In this document: positions 7,462-21,010 of the stretch, piece by piece
How the letters are laid out: each line of letters begins with the position of its first letter
Position numbering within the stretch: the first letter of the stretch is position 1
Assembly (NCBI GenBank): GCA_016710075.1
Contig: JADJLO010000016.1
Span: 75,951-139,950 of the forward strand
Origin: Acidobacteriota bacterium
GTDB taxonomy: Bacteria; Acidobacteriota; Blastocatellia; RBC074
Direction: 5' to 3'
DNA: 64,000 bases
Notes under the pieces: generated by a model
The model's input: the letters and a program-made list of their open reading frames with translations, nothing else
What the model was told of the DNA's origin: nothing
Database searches by the model: none
Program-made: the position numbers and the translations under genes

Positions 7462-10400
7462 CTAGAAGTTGATCTTCGCGCCGATACGCACCTTGCGGGA
7501 CTCGCTGATGACGCTGTCACGAATGCGTCCGAAGACCGCGCTCGTGATCGTCGCCGTCGGAAGCCCGAAGGTCGGTGTATTGGTGATGTTGAAGAACTCG
7601 AAACGCAGTTCAAGAGTCATCCCCTCGCGGAATGGCAGGTTGGTCTTCTTGATGAATGCCATATCGAGGTTGATGCGTCTCGGGCCGTTGAAGTAGTTGC
7701 GGCCGGTGTTGCCGATCGTACCCGCATCAGGCTGGGTAAAGCGAGCAATCTCTTCAGCGGTAAAGTATCCAGGAACGCCGCCGAAATTCGAAGCCGTCCT
7801 GTTGACATCGCCCATGGTTCTCGGGCAGCCGTTGCAGTTTGCCGGAACCTGGTTGACGTCGCCGATCTGGTTCGAACCGGAATAGACAGTGAAAGGACGT
7901 CCTGAACTGGTCGAGAACACGCCGTTGACGTTCCAGCCCTGGATTATCTGCTGGATCACAGGCGGCGCGCCCGCACCCCAGCGCTGTCCCTTGCCGAACG
8001 GCAGATCCCAGACCGCATAACCGACGAAGTAATGTGTCTGGTCAAAATCCGAACGGGCATAGTTGAGCCGGCGATTGTAGATGTTGAACGGAGTCGATGA
8101 AGCCGACTGGTTGTTGGCTCCGCTGACGACTGTGAAGGCCGGATCATAGGAGCGTGAGTCGAGCGATTTCGAGAACGTGTAAGAGCCCTGGAAGGTCAGC
8201 CCTTTGGAAAACTTCCTCTGCACCATAACCTGGGCTGCGTGATAGGTCGAAAAATCATTCGAATCGATCACGTTGAGCGCCTCGAATTGCGGGAACGGCC
8301 GGAAGAAAAACGGGCTCAGGCCCGCCAGGTCAATCAATGTCCTGCCGCCCTGCACACGACGCGAGGCATCGAGAGCGATGTTGGCGACATTGTTCAGTCC
8401 GATCTGGTTCGGGAACTGACGACGAACAAACTGGGAACCGGTCTCTGCGGCCTGGCGACGGGTGTCGGGGCCGAAAAGCCTGTTCATCAGCTTGCTGTCT
8501 CCACCGCCCTTGACGATGTTAAAGGCCTGGAGGAAGTTCTCGCCGTCGACATTGTTCCTGAAGATATCTATCTGGTTGACATTGTATGCGCCGAAAAGAC
8601 CCGACGCCCGGCGCCCGATGTACGAGGCCTCAACTACCAGCCCCAAGGGCAGCTCACGCTGGACATTCAACGACCACATATTGGTCATCGGCGAACGGAA
8701 ATCCGGATCCATGACAGTGATGGCCGTTGAAGCGGCTCCAACCGGCGCAGGCTGCGCAAAATCGACCGGCCTCGTTCCTGCGGGAGGGGTGATGCTCGGC
8801 AGGTTGTCGCGTAAACGCCCGCCAACTCCACCTGGCCCGCCGGTCTGTCCGAAAGTGGAGTTCGATACTCCAAGCACGACACCCGGAATCGAGTTGTAAA
8901 TCTGCGAAGAGATCACGAAGGTGTTGATGCGATCGTACGCCAGACGGTAATTTCCGCGGATGGCGGTCTTGCCGTTGCCGAACGGATCCCACGCGAATCC
9001 AAAGCTCGGCGACCAGTTGTTCAGGTCGCTCTTGTAAAGATCGTTGTCGATCCACTTCAATGTATTGCTCGGAGCTGCTCCAACCGTCACCAGTTGATTC
9101 GGGGTGAACAGCCTGTTTCGAGCAAACGGCGTCAGGCGACCCTCCCAGCGCACACCGTAGTCGATCGTCAGGCGACGATTGACCTTCCAAGTGTCCTGGG
9201 CGTACCAGTCGTATTCGCCGTATCTGGCATCGTTGATGAAGAGCGAGCCGCCCGGCAAATAGTTAAAGAAATCAGGTGCTGCCGTGAAGCCCTGGCGGAT
9301 CGTTCCGACCCGGCCGAGCATATCGTTGATCGTCGACTGCAATCTGCCGAGATCGTTAACATTGATAAATTGCGGCCCGGTGGTTGCCGTACCCGGCAGG
9401 CAGAAACGCTCGACCCCACCGACCACTCCGGTCGTTCCGCCCGCGCCGAACGCGCCTGATGCGCAGCCGGTGTTGACTGTGTTGACGGCCGTGCTGAAAG
9501 TCACTATCGGAAACGAGTTCTGACCACCGATCGATGCACGCTGATCTTCGTGAATCTGGTAACGCAGATTGACGCCGGCTTTGATCAGATGCGAACCTTT
9601 GGTCCAACTGAAATTGTCGACGACCTGATAGGTATCCAGTGTCCTCGCATTCCCTTCCTGGAAAGAGAGCGGATCGGTCGTGACGTTCGTAACGGGTGAA
9701 TATGGCTGCTGGTTTGCGATCGGGTTGAAGAATGAGAAAGTAAAACGATTCTGGCCGACCACCAGCTCATTGACCATGCTTTGATTGATCACCCAGCGAT
9801 AATTGGCTGCCCAGTTGCGCGGCTTGCGCAAAGTGTCGACAGTTCCGGACAACCCCGGAAAACGCGGATCGCCGCCGTTGCCTATATCGTTCGGCGTGTC
9901 CTGGCGCCCCCATGAATAGCGGAGGAAGACCGTGTTGTTGTCGTTGAACTTGTGGTCGATCTTGAAGGTGTAATCTTCCTGCGGATCGTAACGCGGAACC
10001 GTGAAGATAAATGCCGCCGTGTTGAGGCCATCGCCCCCGGCTGAATAATTATTCGGAGCCGGCTGAAGCCCATACCATTGTCGCAGACTTGCATCCAGTC
10101 CAAGCCGGCGCGGATCATTGCCCACTATGTCGTAGCTCGCAATGCAATTTGTAGTCACAGTGCTGCTGCAGGCCGGGAAAATCGGGGTGCCTGCCGCATC
10201 AACAACGGCATTCGCACCTCCCGCCGGACCGTTCTGCCCGCCTACACGATATCGGAAGATTCCCTGCTTAGCCGTCGGCGTGAAGACCGTCCTGGTAACG
10301 GTATTGAACCGCGTCTGACGCTGCCCCTGGAAATTGAAGAAGAAGAATGTTCGATTCTTCAAAATCGGGCCGCCAATGCTGCCTCCATACTGGTTCTGCA

Positions 10401-11253
10401 GAAGGAATGGTTTGGCCACACCATTAAGATTATTCTCCCACTCATTGGCTGACAGCGAGCTGCCGCGATACCAATAAAAGAGGTTTCCGTGGTATTGATT
10501 TGTCCCCGACTTGGTCACCAACGCCACCTGGGCGCCGCTGCCGCGGCCAAATTCCGGTGAAGCATTACTGGTGATGGCACGGAACTCCTGCAGCGAATCA
10601 GGGTTGGTGCGGATCGGCGAAAAGTCCGAACCGCCCGCGCTCGTCTCGTTGATGTCGATGCCGTCAAGCGTCTGATTCTGTGCGCGATCACGCGCCCCAT
10701 TGACGTGCGTAGCACCGCCGGTATTCGACCCGACGTTGACACCAGGCTGCAGCCTCAGGAAGAGCAGCGGGTTTCGTCCGCCGTTGCCTGCTTCCAGCCC
10801 CAATGGCAGATCGACCAGCGTCTTGTTGTCCACAAGGCCGCCAATATTGCCCGATGTCGATGTCTGCACACGCTCATACGCGCCGACAACCTCAACCTGC
10901 TCGCTCGTCTGACCGACCTCGAGGTTGATGTTGACCGTCAAGGGCGCTCCGATGGTCAACACATTCCCCTTGCCCACGTACTTCTTGAACCCACTCATCT
11001 CGACGGTCACCGTATAACTGCCGACCTGAATGGCTTCAAATACATAGACCCCGGACTCGGACGTGACCGTAGTAAAAGCCACACCCGTCCCTTCATTTGT
11101 CAACGACACTTTGGCTCCCGGAACAACCGCCTTGTTTGTATCCTGAACCACTCCCGTTACACGCGAGGTTATCTGGGCCAGGGCCGTTCCAGCCATTAAC
11201 AATGAGGTGATCAATGCAAGCAGCATCAACGACCTCAATTTTCTGTTAGCCAT
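7462..11253 (-). CDS. Oar-like TonB-dependent outer-membrane receptor
   Basis: 1263 residues, same architecture as the other two large receptors. The ATG at 11253 has AGGAG 8 nt upstream. The signal peptide is MANRKLRSLMLLALI...GTALAQ. Residues about 28-120 are a carboxypeptidase-regulatory-like domain (VTGVVQDTNKAVVPGAKVSL, YVFEAIQVGSYTVTV). The plug contains GGRNPLLFLRLQPGV and VNGARDRAQNQTLDGIDINE. FFRPFPQF and YHAAQVMVQRKFSKGLTFQ lie in the barrel, and the C-terminus SRKVRIGAKINF ends in the barrel-type Phe. It is convergent with the preceding receptor, so the two are not co-transcribed. No TonB-box was recognised. Substrate unknown. Confidence 0.9.
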   Translation of the reverse strand: MANRKLRSLMLLALITSLLMAGTALAQITSRVTGVVQDTNKAVVPGAKVSLTNEGTGVAFTTVTSESGVYVFEAIQVGSYTVTVEMSGFKKYVGKGNVLTIGAPLTVNINLEVGQTSEQVEVVGAYERVQTSTSGNIGGLVDNKTLVDLPLGLEAGNGGRNPLLFLRLQPGVNVGSNTGGATHVNGARDRAQNQTLDGIDINETSAGGSDFSPIRTNPDSLQEFRAITSNASPEFGRGSGAQVALVTKSGTNQYHGNLFYWYRGSSLSANEWENNLNGVAKPFLLQNQYGGSIGGPILKNRTFFFFNFQGQRQTRFNTVTRTVFTPTAKQGIFRYRVGGQNGPAGGANAVVDAAGTPIFPACSSTVTTNCIASYDIVGNDPRRLGLDASLRQWYGLQPAPNNYSAGGDGLNTAAFIFTVPRYDPQEDYTFKIDHKFNDNNTVFLRYSWGRQDTPNDIGNGGDPRFPGLSGTVDTLRKPRNWAANYRWVINQSMVNELVVGQNRFTFSFFNPIANQQPYSPVTNVTTDPLSFQEGNARTLDTYQVVDNFSWTKGSHLIKAGVNLRYQIHEDQRASIGGQNSFPIVTFSTAVNTVNTGCASGAFGAGGTTGVVGGVERFCLPGTATTGPQFINVNDLGRLQSTINDMLGRVGTIRQGFTAAPDFFNYLPGGSLFINDARYGEYDWYAQDTWKVNRRLTIDYGVRWEGRLTPFARNRLFTPNQLVTVGAAPSNTLKWIDNDLYKSDLNNWSPSFGFAWDPFGNGKTAIRGNYRLAYDRINTFVISSQIYNSIPGVVLGVSNSTFGQTGGPGGVGGRLRDNLPSITPPAGTRPVDFAQPAPVGAASTAITVMDPDFRSPMTNMWSLNVQRELPLGLVVEASYIGRRASGLFGAYNVNQIDIFRNNVDGENFLQAFNIVKGGGDSKLMNRLFGPDTRRQAAETGSQFVRRQFPNQIGLNNVANIALDASRRVQGGRTLIDLAGLSPFFFRPFPQFEALNVIDSNDFSTYHAAQVMVQRKFSKGLTFQGSYTFSKSLDSRSYDPAFTVVSGANNQSASSTPFNIYNRRLNYARSDFDQTHYFVGYAVWDLPFGKGQRWGAGAPPVIQQIIQGWNVNGVFSTSSGRPFTVYSGSNQIGDVNQVPANCNGCPRTMGDVNRTASNFGGVPGYFTAEEIARFTQPDAGTIGNTGRNYFNGPRRINLDMAFIKKTNLPFREGMTLELRFEFFNITNTPTFGLPTATITSAVFGRIRDSVISESRKVRIGAKINF

Positions 11254-11649
11254 TTTCTATCTCCTGTGTTTTTTGTATATCGCCTGTTGCAGGCAGGCTG
11301 AAAAGGATATTATCTGGTCTCTGATTCTGTTTTTAAGTATTGAGTGCGCAAAGAATTTTATTATCAACTCGTATTTCAGTCCAACAAAAGTGCAGCTTAT
11401 CTTTGAATCTCACGAATTTTACGGCGCTTGACATTATGAGTGGGTACGCAGGCGTCCCGCCTGCCTTTATTGGCAATAAGCGAAATCAAGGCAGGCGGGA
11501 CGCCTGCGTACCCACTCTTTAGCACAAGGTCACTTGAACCACATCAGATATTCCGTCAAAGAAGGGAGATGATCGACGTGTTAGACGCCAGGCACACGCC
11601 AATTTTAAAATGGCTTGTCTAATTGTGTCTCAGGATTTAACATTTGCGC
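11254..11649. other. Intergenic region between divergent genes
   Basis: About 390 nt upstream of the receptor on the minus strand and the DUF433 gene on the plus strand. It must hold promoters in both directions, but I could not fix any -35/-10 pair. The only clear structure is the long hairpin at 11438-11517. Confidence 0.5.
11438..11517. repeat. 30-bp perfect-stem hairpin (CAGGCG family)
   Basis: Left arm 11438-11467 begins GAGTGGGTACGCAGGCGTCC and right arm 11488-11517 is its exact 30-nt complement; the loop is 20 nt. It shares the CGCAGGCGTCCCGCCTGC core with hairpins at 2747, 17498 and 50072. It lies upstream of genes on both sides, so it is not a simple terminator. Confidence 0.85.
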
Positions 11650-11874
11650 ATGAATTACAAAGATATCATTACAGTTGGACCGGGAAAGCGCGGTGGTAAA
11701 CCATGCAGGAGGGGGATGCGGATCACAGTTTATGACGTGCTTGAATATCTTGCATCAGGAATGACGACTCAGGAAATCCTCGACGACTTCCCTTACTTGA
11801 CACCCGATGACATTCTGGCATGTCTGAGTTTTGCCGCAGACCGGGAAAAAAGCTTGATGGTTATGCCGGCGTGA
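11650..11874 (+). CDS. DUF433 domain protein (antitoxin-like)
   Basis: 74 residues matching the DUF433 family throughout: KPCRRGMRITVYDVLEYLAS, then GMTTQEILDDFPYLTPDDI and CLSFAADRE. DUF433 is a small winged-helix-like family usually found as the first gene of a pair with a DUF5615 PIN-like protein, regarded as a VapBC-like toxin-antitoxin pair. ATG 11650 gives the family's usual N-terminus (MNYKDIITV); a TTG at 11644 is an alternative. Its stop overlaps a GTG that opens a very short remnant of the expected partner. Confidence 0.8.
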   Translation: MNYKDIITVGPGKRGGKPCRRGMRITVYDVLEYLASGMTTQEILDDFPYLTPDDILACLSFAADREKSLMVMPA

Positions 11875-11939
11875 AACTATTAATAGATATAGAGGCTCTG
11901 ATAAATGATCCATTTATAGGCGTCTTGACTTTATTTTGA
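11871..11939 (+). pseudogene. Remnant of a DUF5615-like partner
   Basis: The GTG at 11871 overlaps the DUF433 stop (GTGA), as in intact pairs. The 22-residue product VKLLIDIEAL... keeps only the typical opening (KLL-x-D) and then stops. No continuation was found in other frames. Inferred to be a truncated toxin gene. Confidence 0.35.
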
Positions 11940-12116
11940 CTGATCTGAATGAATTTTCCCACCATCGCTTCGCTCAACTGCTGAGTCCCCATAAGCCAAA
12001 ATTCAACAATAGATTTCGTTACCGGCGCCCCATACAATGAGACTTCTGATTCTTGCCGTTAATAATATTCCGCGATAGCATAAAGCCCGGGGGCAGCCCC
12101 AAGGAGGACTCACATA

Positions 12117-12977
12117 TTGGAACCCGTTTCTCATTATTTTTATTCACATCGTCTCAAGCTGCAATTCTGGGATTGGGGTACGGAAGGCAAACCCACGATG
12201 ATCCTGGTGCATGGCGGGCTCGATCATGCCCGCAACTGGGACTGGGTGGCTCGTGCGCTGCGCGATGATTTTCACGTCTATGCTCTCGACCTCAGAGGGC
12301 ACGGCAACAGCGCCTGGGCCCCTGGAGCGCTCTACACAATCGCGGAGCACGTGCTCGACCTCTCGGCTCTGATCGAAGTGATCAATGATTATCCGGTCTA
12401 TCTGATCGGCCACAGCCTTGGCGGGATTATCGTCATGCACTATGCGGGGATCTATCCTGACAGGGTCAAGAAGCTGGTCTCGATCGAGGGGCTGGGCCCG
12501 CCGCCCAATCACAAGATTCATCGGCCGGCTTCAGAACGCATGCGCAACTGGATCGAACAGGTTCGGCAGGCGGAGAAGCGAGATCCTCGCAGCTATCCAA
12601 ATCTGGAAACGGCTGTCAGCCGTATGCAGGAGGCCAACCCGCATCTCTCTGATGACGTTGCCCGGCATCTCACTCTGCACGGCACCAACTGGAATTCCGA
12701 TGGATCGCTCATCTGGAAGTTCGACAATTTCGCCCGCGGCTTCCCGCCTTACGGAACCAATATCGAAGACGCAAGAGAGATTTTAGGCCATATCGATTGC
12801 ACGACTTTGTTGTTCTGGGGAATGGAGAGCTGGGCCGTGGATCCTGAAAAGGACGGCCGCGCTGCCGTCATCAAAAACCATAAGCTGATCAAAGTCCCCA
12901 ATGCCGGGCACTGGGTCCATCACGATCAACTCGATGTTGTCCTTACCGAAACGAAGAAATTTCTGGCTGAAGAGTAA
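12117..12977 (+). CDS. Alpha/beta hydrolase
   Basis: 286-residue alpha/beta-fold hydrolase. The oxyanion region is LVHGGLDHARNWDWVA, the nucleophile elbow is GHSLGG (Ser about 105), and the catalytic His is in NAGHWVHHDQ near the C-terminus; the acid is probably the Asp in the WAVDPEKD segment. No signal peptide, so cytoplasmic. The start is a TTG at 12117, decided by a perfect AAGGAGG 9 nt upstream. Substrate cannot be told from sequence; such enzymes include esterases, epoxide hydrolases and haloalkane dehalogenases. It stands alone. Confidence 0.88.
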   Translation: MEPVSHYFYSHRLKLQFWDWGTEGKPTMILVHGGLDHARNWDWVARALRDDFHVYALDLRGHGNSAWAPGALYTIAEHVLDLSALIEVINDYPVYLIGHSLGGIIVMHYAGIYPDRVKKLVSIEGLGPPPNHKIHRPASERMRNWIEQVRQAEKRDPRSYPNLETAVSRMQEANPHLSDDVARHLTLHGTNWNSDGSLIWKFDNFARGFPPYGTNIEDAREILGHIDCTTLLFWGMESWAVDPEKDGRAAVIKNHKLIKVPNAGHWVHHDQLDVVLTETKKFLAEE

Positions 12978-13279
12978 GAAGAAGAAAAAGAATACGACTC
13001 CACTTTATCCAAACCAGAGATGCGAAAACGAACCGATTGTTGCGGCTCTAAAAAGGGGCGCCTGTGTGCGCCCGCCCTTAAAAATTCTCTCAGGCCAGTA
13101 TAATCGGGCCGTTTGGGGGGCACTAGGTGCGCCCTCGTCGTTCGTATAGTCACGTATTTGTAACGTGGTTGAATTCTTTTAGACTCAGCAAAAGCATTGG
13201 ACTGGAAATAATTCCAAGCCATTGAAACTAAAGCTCAATTTGATGCCTGCATCTATTGGATCATATTGGATAAAGTGGA
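12978..13279. other. Intergenic region with small GC hairpins
   Basis: After the hydrolase stop comes a purine tract (AAGAAGAAGAAAAAG) of the kind that also precedes copies 9 and 10 of the 9-bp-period repeat. GGGCGC/GCGCCC (13056-13073, 6-nt loop) forms a small hairpin that could end the hydrolase transcript, although no clean T-tract follows. No gene seen. Confidence 0.4.
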
Positions 13280-13413
13280 GTACGAAACAGACGAAAAATT
13301 TTCAGACTGTCAATACTTGAATTATTTTTGGTAGACGATCAATCAAAGAAAATCCGTTTATTCACCCATTGAATTTTTTCGTTTGTTTCGTTTATTTCGT
13401 CTGTTTCGTAATC
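13280..13413. repeat. 9-bp-period intergenic palindrome, copy 3
   Basis: Shortened left arm 13280-13297 (TACGAAACAGACGAAAAA), complete right arm ending CGTTTATTTCGTCTGTTTCG then TAATC at 13413. The loop carries the conserved core (GTCAATACTTGAATTATTTT, then AGACGATCAATCAAAGAAAA) in plus orientation, the reverse of copies 8 and 9. It lies between two convergent genes. Confidence 0.85.
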
Positions 13414-13493
13414 TTTCTTTCCGCCCGGTGTGACGCCCCATTTTTGCCCCGCTACTGTCACACCTGACGAGTCGACATTAACACTGCCCAGTG

Positions 13494-14477
13494 TTAACGG
13501 GGATTTCCTCTCCCACTTACATAAGCGTCAGGAGTGACTGAAAACTTGAACGGCAACTGAAATATTTTTTCAGGAGCCTGAACCGAGGCGATGATCCGGT
13601 CGGCCAGACCGGAGACGTGAGGCGGGCCATTCTTCGAATAGAAGGTTACGACCAGCAAGATGCCCTTGCCGGCTCGAACAATGACAGCTTTACCAAGGAA
13701 ATCGAGCGGGGCGTCCTGGCCCTGTGTTTTGAAACGGGCGTTGAGATCGATATAGGTTTTGATGACGCCATTTTCGCTGACGACTTTCCGCGCGGTCTCA
13801 AGCATCTGCTCGGTTCCATCGCCTGAGGCCATGCTCTTGATGATCAGTTCGACGATCAGATCGTTATCGTTTTCAGGACTGTTGGCTTTTTCGAGGTTGT
13901 TCCAGATGGCGTTGATAAAGGCGCTGTCCTGATAGGATTTGAAGAAAGCCCCGGCATTGACCTTCTGATCCTGAATCTCTTTGGAATCGAGCGGCCCGCC
14001 CTCCCAGGCTTGAGGCCGTTCAAATGAAAATCCAACCGTGGCATCCTGGAACCTGACTAAATTGAGCCCGGGGGTGGCTGGTGTGGCTGGTGTGACTGGT
14101 TTAACTGGCGTCGAGACCGCGGCTTTCCCAGGAATCGACTCTACACCTGGATTCGGAGTCGGTTTAGCTTTTGCGGCCGTCGGATTGGTTGCCGCAATGT
14201 TCGCGGCCTTCACTTCAGTCTTTACAGGAGCAGTCTCTTTGACGACCGGCTTCGGCTGTACTTTGACAGGTTCAACCGGTTTGGGCTGTTCCTTTACAGT
14301 CCCGATCAGATCCGCCTGCGGCCTCTCATATGGAGCAGCATAAAATCCCTGATCTTCCGCTGGTTCTGAAGATCCGCGCCGAACTTCTTGCCTCGGCGAG
14401 GCTGTCAAAGATGCCCACTCTGACCCTGTAAAAAGTCCCCTTGCCCGGCACCTCGCTTCTGACAATGTAGGCCTCAA
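13494..14477 (-). CDS. SPOR-domain protein, C-terminal fragment (frameshifted)
   Basis: The real coding part runs from about 14342 down to 13494. It continues the SPOR domain of the fragment at 14326-14625 after two missing bases. From GFYAAPYERPQADL onward comes a long Pro/Lys/Val/Ala-rich linker (KPVEPVKVQPKPVVKE), then a globular domain of about 190 residues (VGFSFERPQAWEG through VTPDAYVSGRG) that I do not recognise. The globular part is probably periplasmic because the N-terminal fragment has a signal peptide. The first 40 or so residues of the open frame upstream of GFY are an artefact of the wrong frame. Confidence 0.75.
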   Translation of the reverse strand: MRPTLSEARCRARGLFTGSEWASLTASPRQEVRRGSSEPAEDQGFYAAPYERPQADLIGTVKEQPKPVEPVKVQPKPVVKETAPVKTEVKAANIAATNPTAAKAKPTPNPGVESIPGKAAVSTPVKPVTPATPATPGLNLVRFQDATVGFSFERPQAWEGGPLDSKEIQDQKVNAGAFFKSYQDSAFINAIWNNLEKANSPENDNDLIVELIIKSMASGDGTEQMLETARKVVSENGVIKTYIDLNARFKTQGQDAPLDFLGKAVIVRAGKGILLVVTFYSKNGPPHVSGLADRIIASVQAPEKIFQLPFKFSVTPDAYVSGRGNPR

Positions 14478-14625
14478 CGCCCGATTCTCTGAGCTTCTTC
14501 ACCTTCTCCTGTGCAACATCAAGAGCCGGCGACGCTTCAAGCTGGACGGTGAATCTGGCTGTCTGCCCGTAAGCCGACACGGCCAACAACAATAGAACAA
14601 CAATAAGGAACGGAGAGAATTTCAT
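14326..14625 (-). CDS. SPOR-domain protein, N-terminal fragment (frameshifted)
   Basis: Begins with a signal peptide (MKFSPFLIVVLLLLAVSAYG) and enters a SPOR peptidoglycan-binding domain (FTVQLEASPALDVAQEKV, FYRVRVGIFDSLAEA). After GAGGC at 14391 the domain continues in a second frame as KKFGADLQNQRKIRD, and then in a third as FYAAPYERPQ. So two single-base losses, near 14390 and in the A-run at 14342-14345, restore one continuous protein with the fragment at 13494-14477. SPOR proteins bind denuded septal peptidoglycan. Either a recent pseudogene or two sequencing errors. Confidence 0.75.
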   Translation of the reverse strand: MKFSPFLIVVLLLLAVSAYGQTARFTVQLEASPALDVAQEKVKKLRESGVEAYIVRSEVPGKGTFYRVRVGIFDSLAEARSSARIFRTSGRSGILCCSI

Positions 14626-14686
14626 AGGTCAACAACTTTAGCTTTGGTTCAATATGCGGGGGGCGGCAAGGGAAAGTAATTATAGA

Positions 14687-14842
14687 GTACGAAACCGACG
14701 AAATAAACGAAACATTCGAAAAATTACAGGTTTTGAAACGGCAGGTATCCTCGTAAAAAAGAATCTCCAAATTCAACTGCAGAACTTCACTCTTTGATAA
14801 CTTTTTCGTCTGTTTTGTTTATTTCGCCTGTTTCGTACTCTT
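14687..14842. repeat. 9-bp-period intergenic palindrome, copy 4
   Basis: Left arm GAGTACGAAACCGACGAAAT (from 14687), right arm ending GTTTATTTCGCCTGTTTCGT then ACTC at 14842. Both ends carry GAGTAC in place of the usual GATTAC, a matched change in the two arms. The right end is 5 nt from the stop codon of the oxidoreductase gene on the minus strand. Loop unrelated to the conserved core. Confidence 0.85.
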
Positions 14843-14846
14843 GCTA

Positions 14847-16178
<1,332 letters not shown>

Positions 16179-16384
16179 TTTTTCAGCTCCTGAAAGTCTC
16201 GAATGATTGATGATACCCACAGATACACTGATCTATTTGCCACAGTTCGGATGCCGGTGACAAGGGATCAACTCTCTTCTCAAATTTTTGTAGATTCATG
16301 TCACGGAGATTGGTAGAATTCGGACGCTATTTTCTCTCAACAATAAACCGTCTGTTTAACCTCCGGGTTTAAGGAGTGAGCATC

Positions 16385-17437
16385 ATGCCTTCTCTGGCGC
16401 CTTTTGTTTTTTCGCTGTCACTGGTCCTTTCCCTGACCGGCACCACGCCTGCCGGTGAAATACGTACCGGCATTGACGCCGCAGTACCGCAATCAATAGG
16501 CCAGAATCGAAATGTCATCAACGGCACGTTAATCGATACGAGCCATAATCCCGTTCAGAACATCCGGGTCGAACTTCTGGACGATGTCAACATGCTGCTA
16601 ACCAGCACTCGCACTGACGCCACTGGCCGCTTTCGATTTACGGGGTTGTCTCAGGGAGCTTTCCAGGTCAAGGTTGTCACCGGTGGCACAAATTTCGCCG
16701 AACAGATAACCAGGGTGGAACTTATTAATTTACGCCCTAACAGTACCCATCAGGAGCAGATCGAGATCACCCTCAAAACCATTGAAGAGAACAAAGGCAG
16801 GAAGGGACCAATCAACCCGGGCATAACCTTTGCACAGAACATCCCGGAAAATGCGCGCAAGTCTTATGAGAAAGCCGTGGAGTTACTCACCGGAGATCGT
16901 GATGTTCCAACCGCAATCGACAATCTGCTGGAAGCGATAAAGTTATATCCCGATTATTACCTCGCGCTCGAGCGTCTCGGAGCCGAATATGTCCGTTTCA
17001 ATCAATTCGAACCCGCTCGCATCGTGCTGACCCGGGCCATCGAGATCAATCCCAAAGGCGCTCTGAGCTATTTCGCGCTTGGAGTGGCAAATTTCAAACT
17101 GAAACAATACAGGGAATCCACAGAATCTCTTCAACGCTGCGTCAACCTTGCTCCGGTATCTCAAAATACCCCAATGGCCCATTACTACCTTGGAATGTCT
17201 CTGCTAAAAGAGAACAAGCCCGCCGAAGCTGTGGCCTCGTTTAAGAAAGCCTATCAAATGGGTGATAAACATGTTCCCCCCGACGGTCATATGGCTCTGG
17301 CTCAGATTCACTCCGATGGTAAACATTATAAGGAAGCCGCTGATGAGCTGGAACTTTATCTCAAGGCCACACCTAATGCCCCAAATGCAGCGAATATCAG
17401 AGACCTGATCGCTCAGCTCCGCGCCAAGGCGAAATAA
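16385..17437 (+). CDS. Secreted TPR protein with carboxypeptidase-regulatory-like domain
   Basis: 350 residues. AAGGAG 8 nt upstream selects ATG 16385 over an overlapping GTG at 16376. A signal peptide (MPSLAPFVFSLSLVLSLTG) is followed at about residues 45-120 by a carboxypeptidase-regulatory-like beta domain (VINGTLIDTSHNPVQNIRVE, GRFRFTGLSQGAFQVKV), the same kind of domain as at the N-terminus of the nearby receptors. Residues about 145-345 are TPR repeats (PTAIDNLLEAIKLYPDYY, EPARIVLTRAIEINPK, YRESTESLQRCVNLAP, AEAVASFKKAYQMG, YKEAADELELYLKATP). Probably a periplasmic scaffold; a partnership with the Oar-like receptors is possible but only inferred. Confidence 0.88.
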   Translation: MPSLAPFVFSLSLVLSLTGTTPAGEIRTGIDAAVPQSIGQNRNVINGTLIDTSHNPVQNIRVELLDDVNMLLTSTRTDATGRFRFTGLSQGAFQVKVVTGGTNFAEQITRVELINLRPNSTHQEQIEITLKTIEENKGRKGPINPGITFAQNIPENARKSYEKAVELLTGDRDVPTAIDNLLEAIKLYPDYYLALERLGAEYVRFNQFEPARIVLTRAIEINPKGALSYFALGVANFKLKQYRESTESLQRCVNLAPVSQNTPMAHYYLGMSLLKENKPAEAVASFKKAYQMGDKHVPPDGHMALAQIHSDGKHYKEAADELELYLKATPNAPNAANIRDLIAQLRAKAK

Positions 17438-17497
17438 TAACTGACTGATACTGTTGGCGAATTCATCCTTTGGTAGATTGTCAGAAATTACAGAATC

Positions 17498-17616
17498 AAA
17501 ATACGAGCGGGAGCGCAGGCGTCTCGCCTGCGTTAATTCGATTAACGCAAATCTGATATGAATGTGCAGATATTTCAATACACGCAGGCGGGACGCCTGC
17601 GCTCCCGCTCGTATTT
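17498..17616. repeat. Long hairpin (CAGGCG family) between convergent genes
   Basis: 35-bp arms at 17498-17532 (AAATACGAGCGGGAGCGCAG...) and 17582-17616 with one mismatch, loop about 49 nt. Same GCGCAGGCG/CGCCTGCGC core as the hairpins at 2747, 11438 and 50072. Confidence 0.85.
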
Positions 17617-17711
17617 CGACCATTCCAAAATATCAATACAACGGGAAAACACGGAAACAGGCTATAAATTCAATTCGCCATACTGCAAAGAAGACTTTAT
17701 CCACTAAATGC

Positions 17712-17745
17712 AAAAGCCCATCCGGATTTCTCCGGATGGGCTTTT
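17712..17745. terminator. Bidirectional rho-independent terminator
   Basis: AAAAGCCCATCCGGA, loop TTTC, TCCGGATGGGCTTTT: a perfect 15-bp stem with A/T tails on both sides, between the convergent TPR and receptor genes. Confidence 0.9.
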
Positions 17746-17782
17746 GGTTTAAGGCTTCGGCTTTAAGCTTCAGCTTCTTTAA

Positions 17783-21010
<3,228 letters not shown>

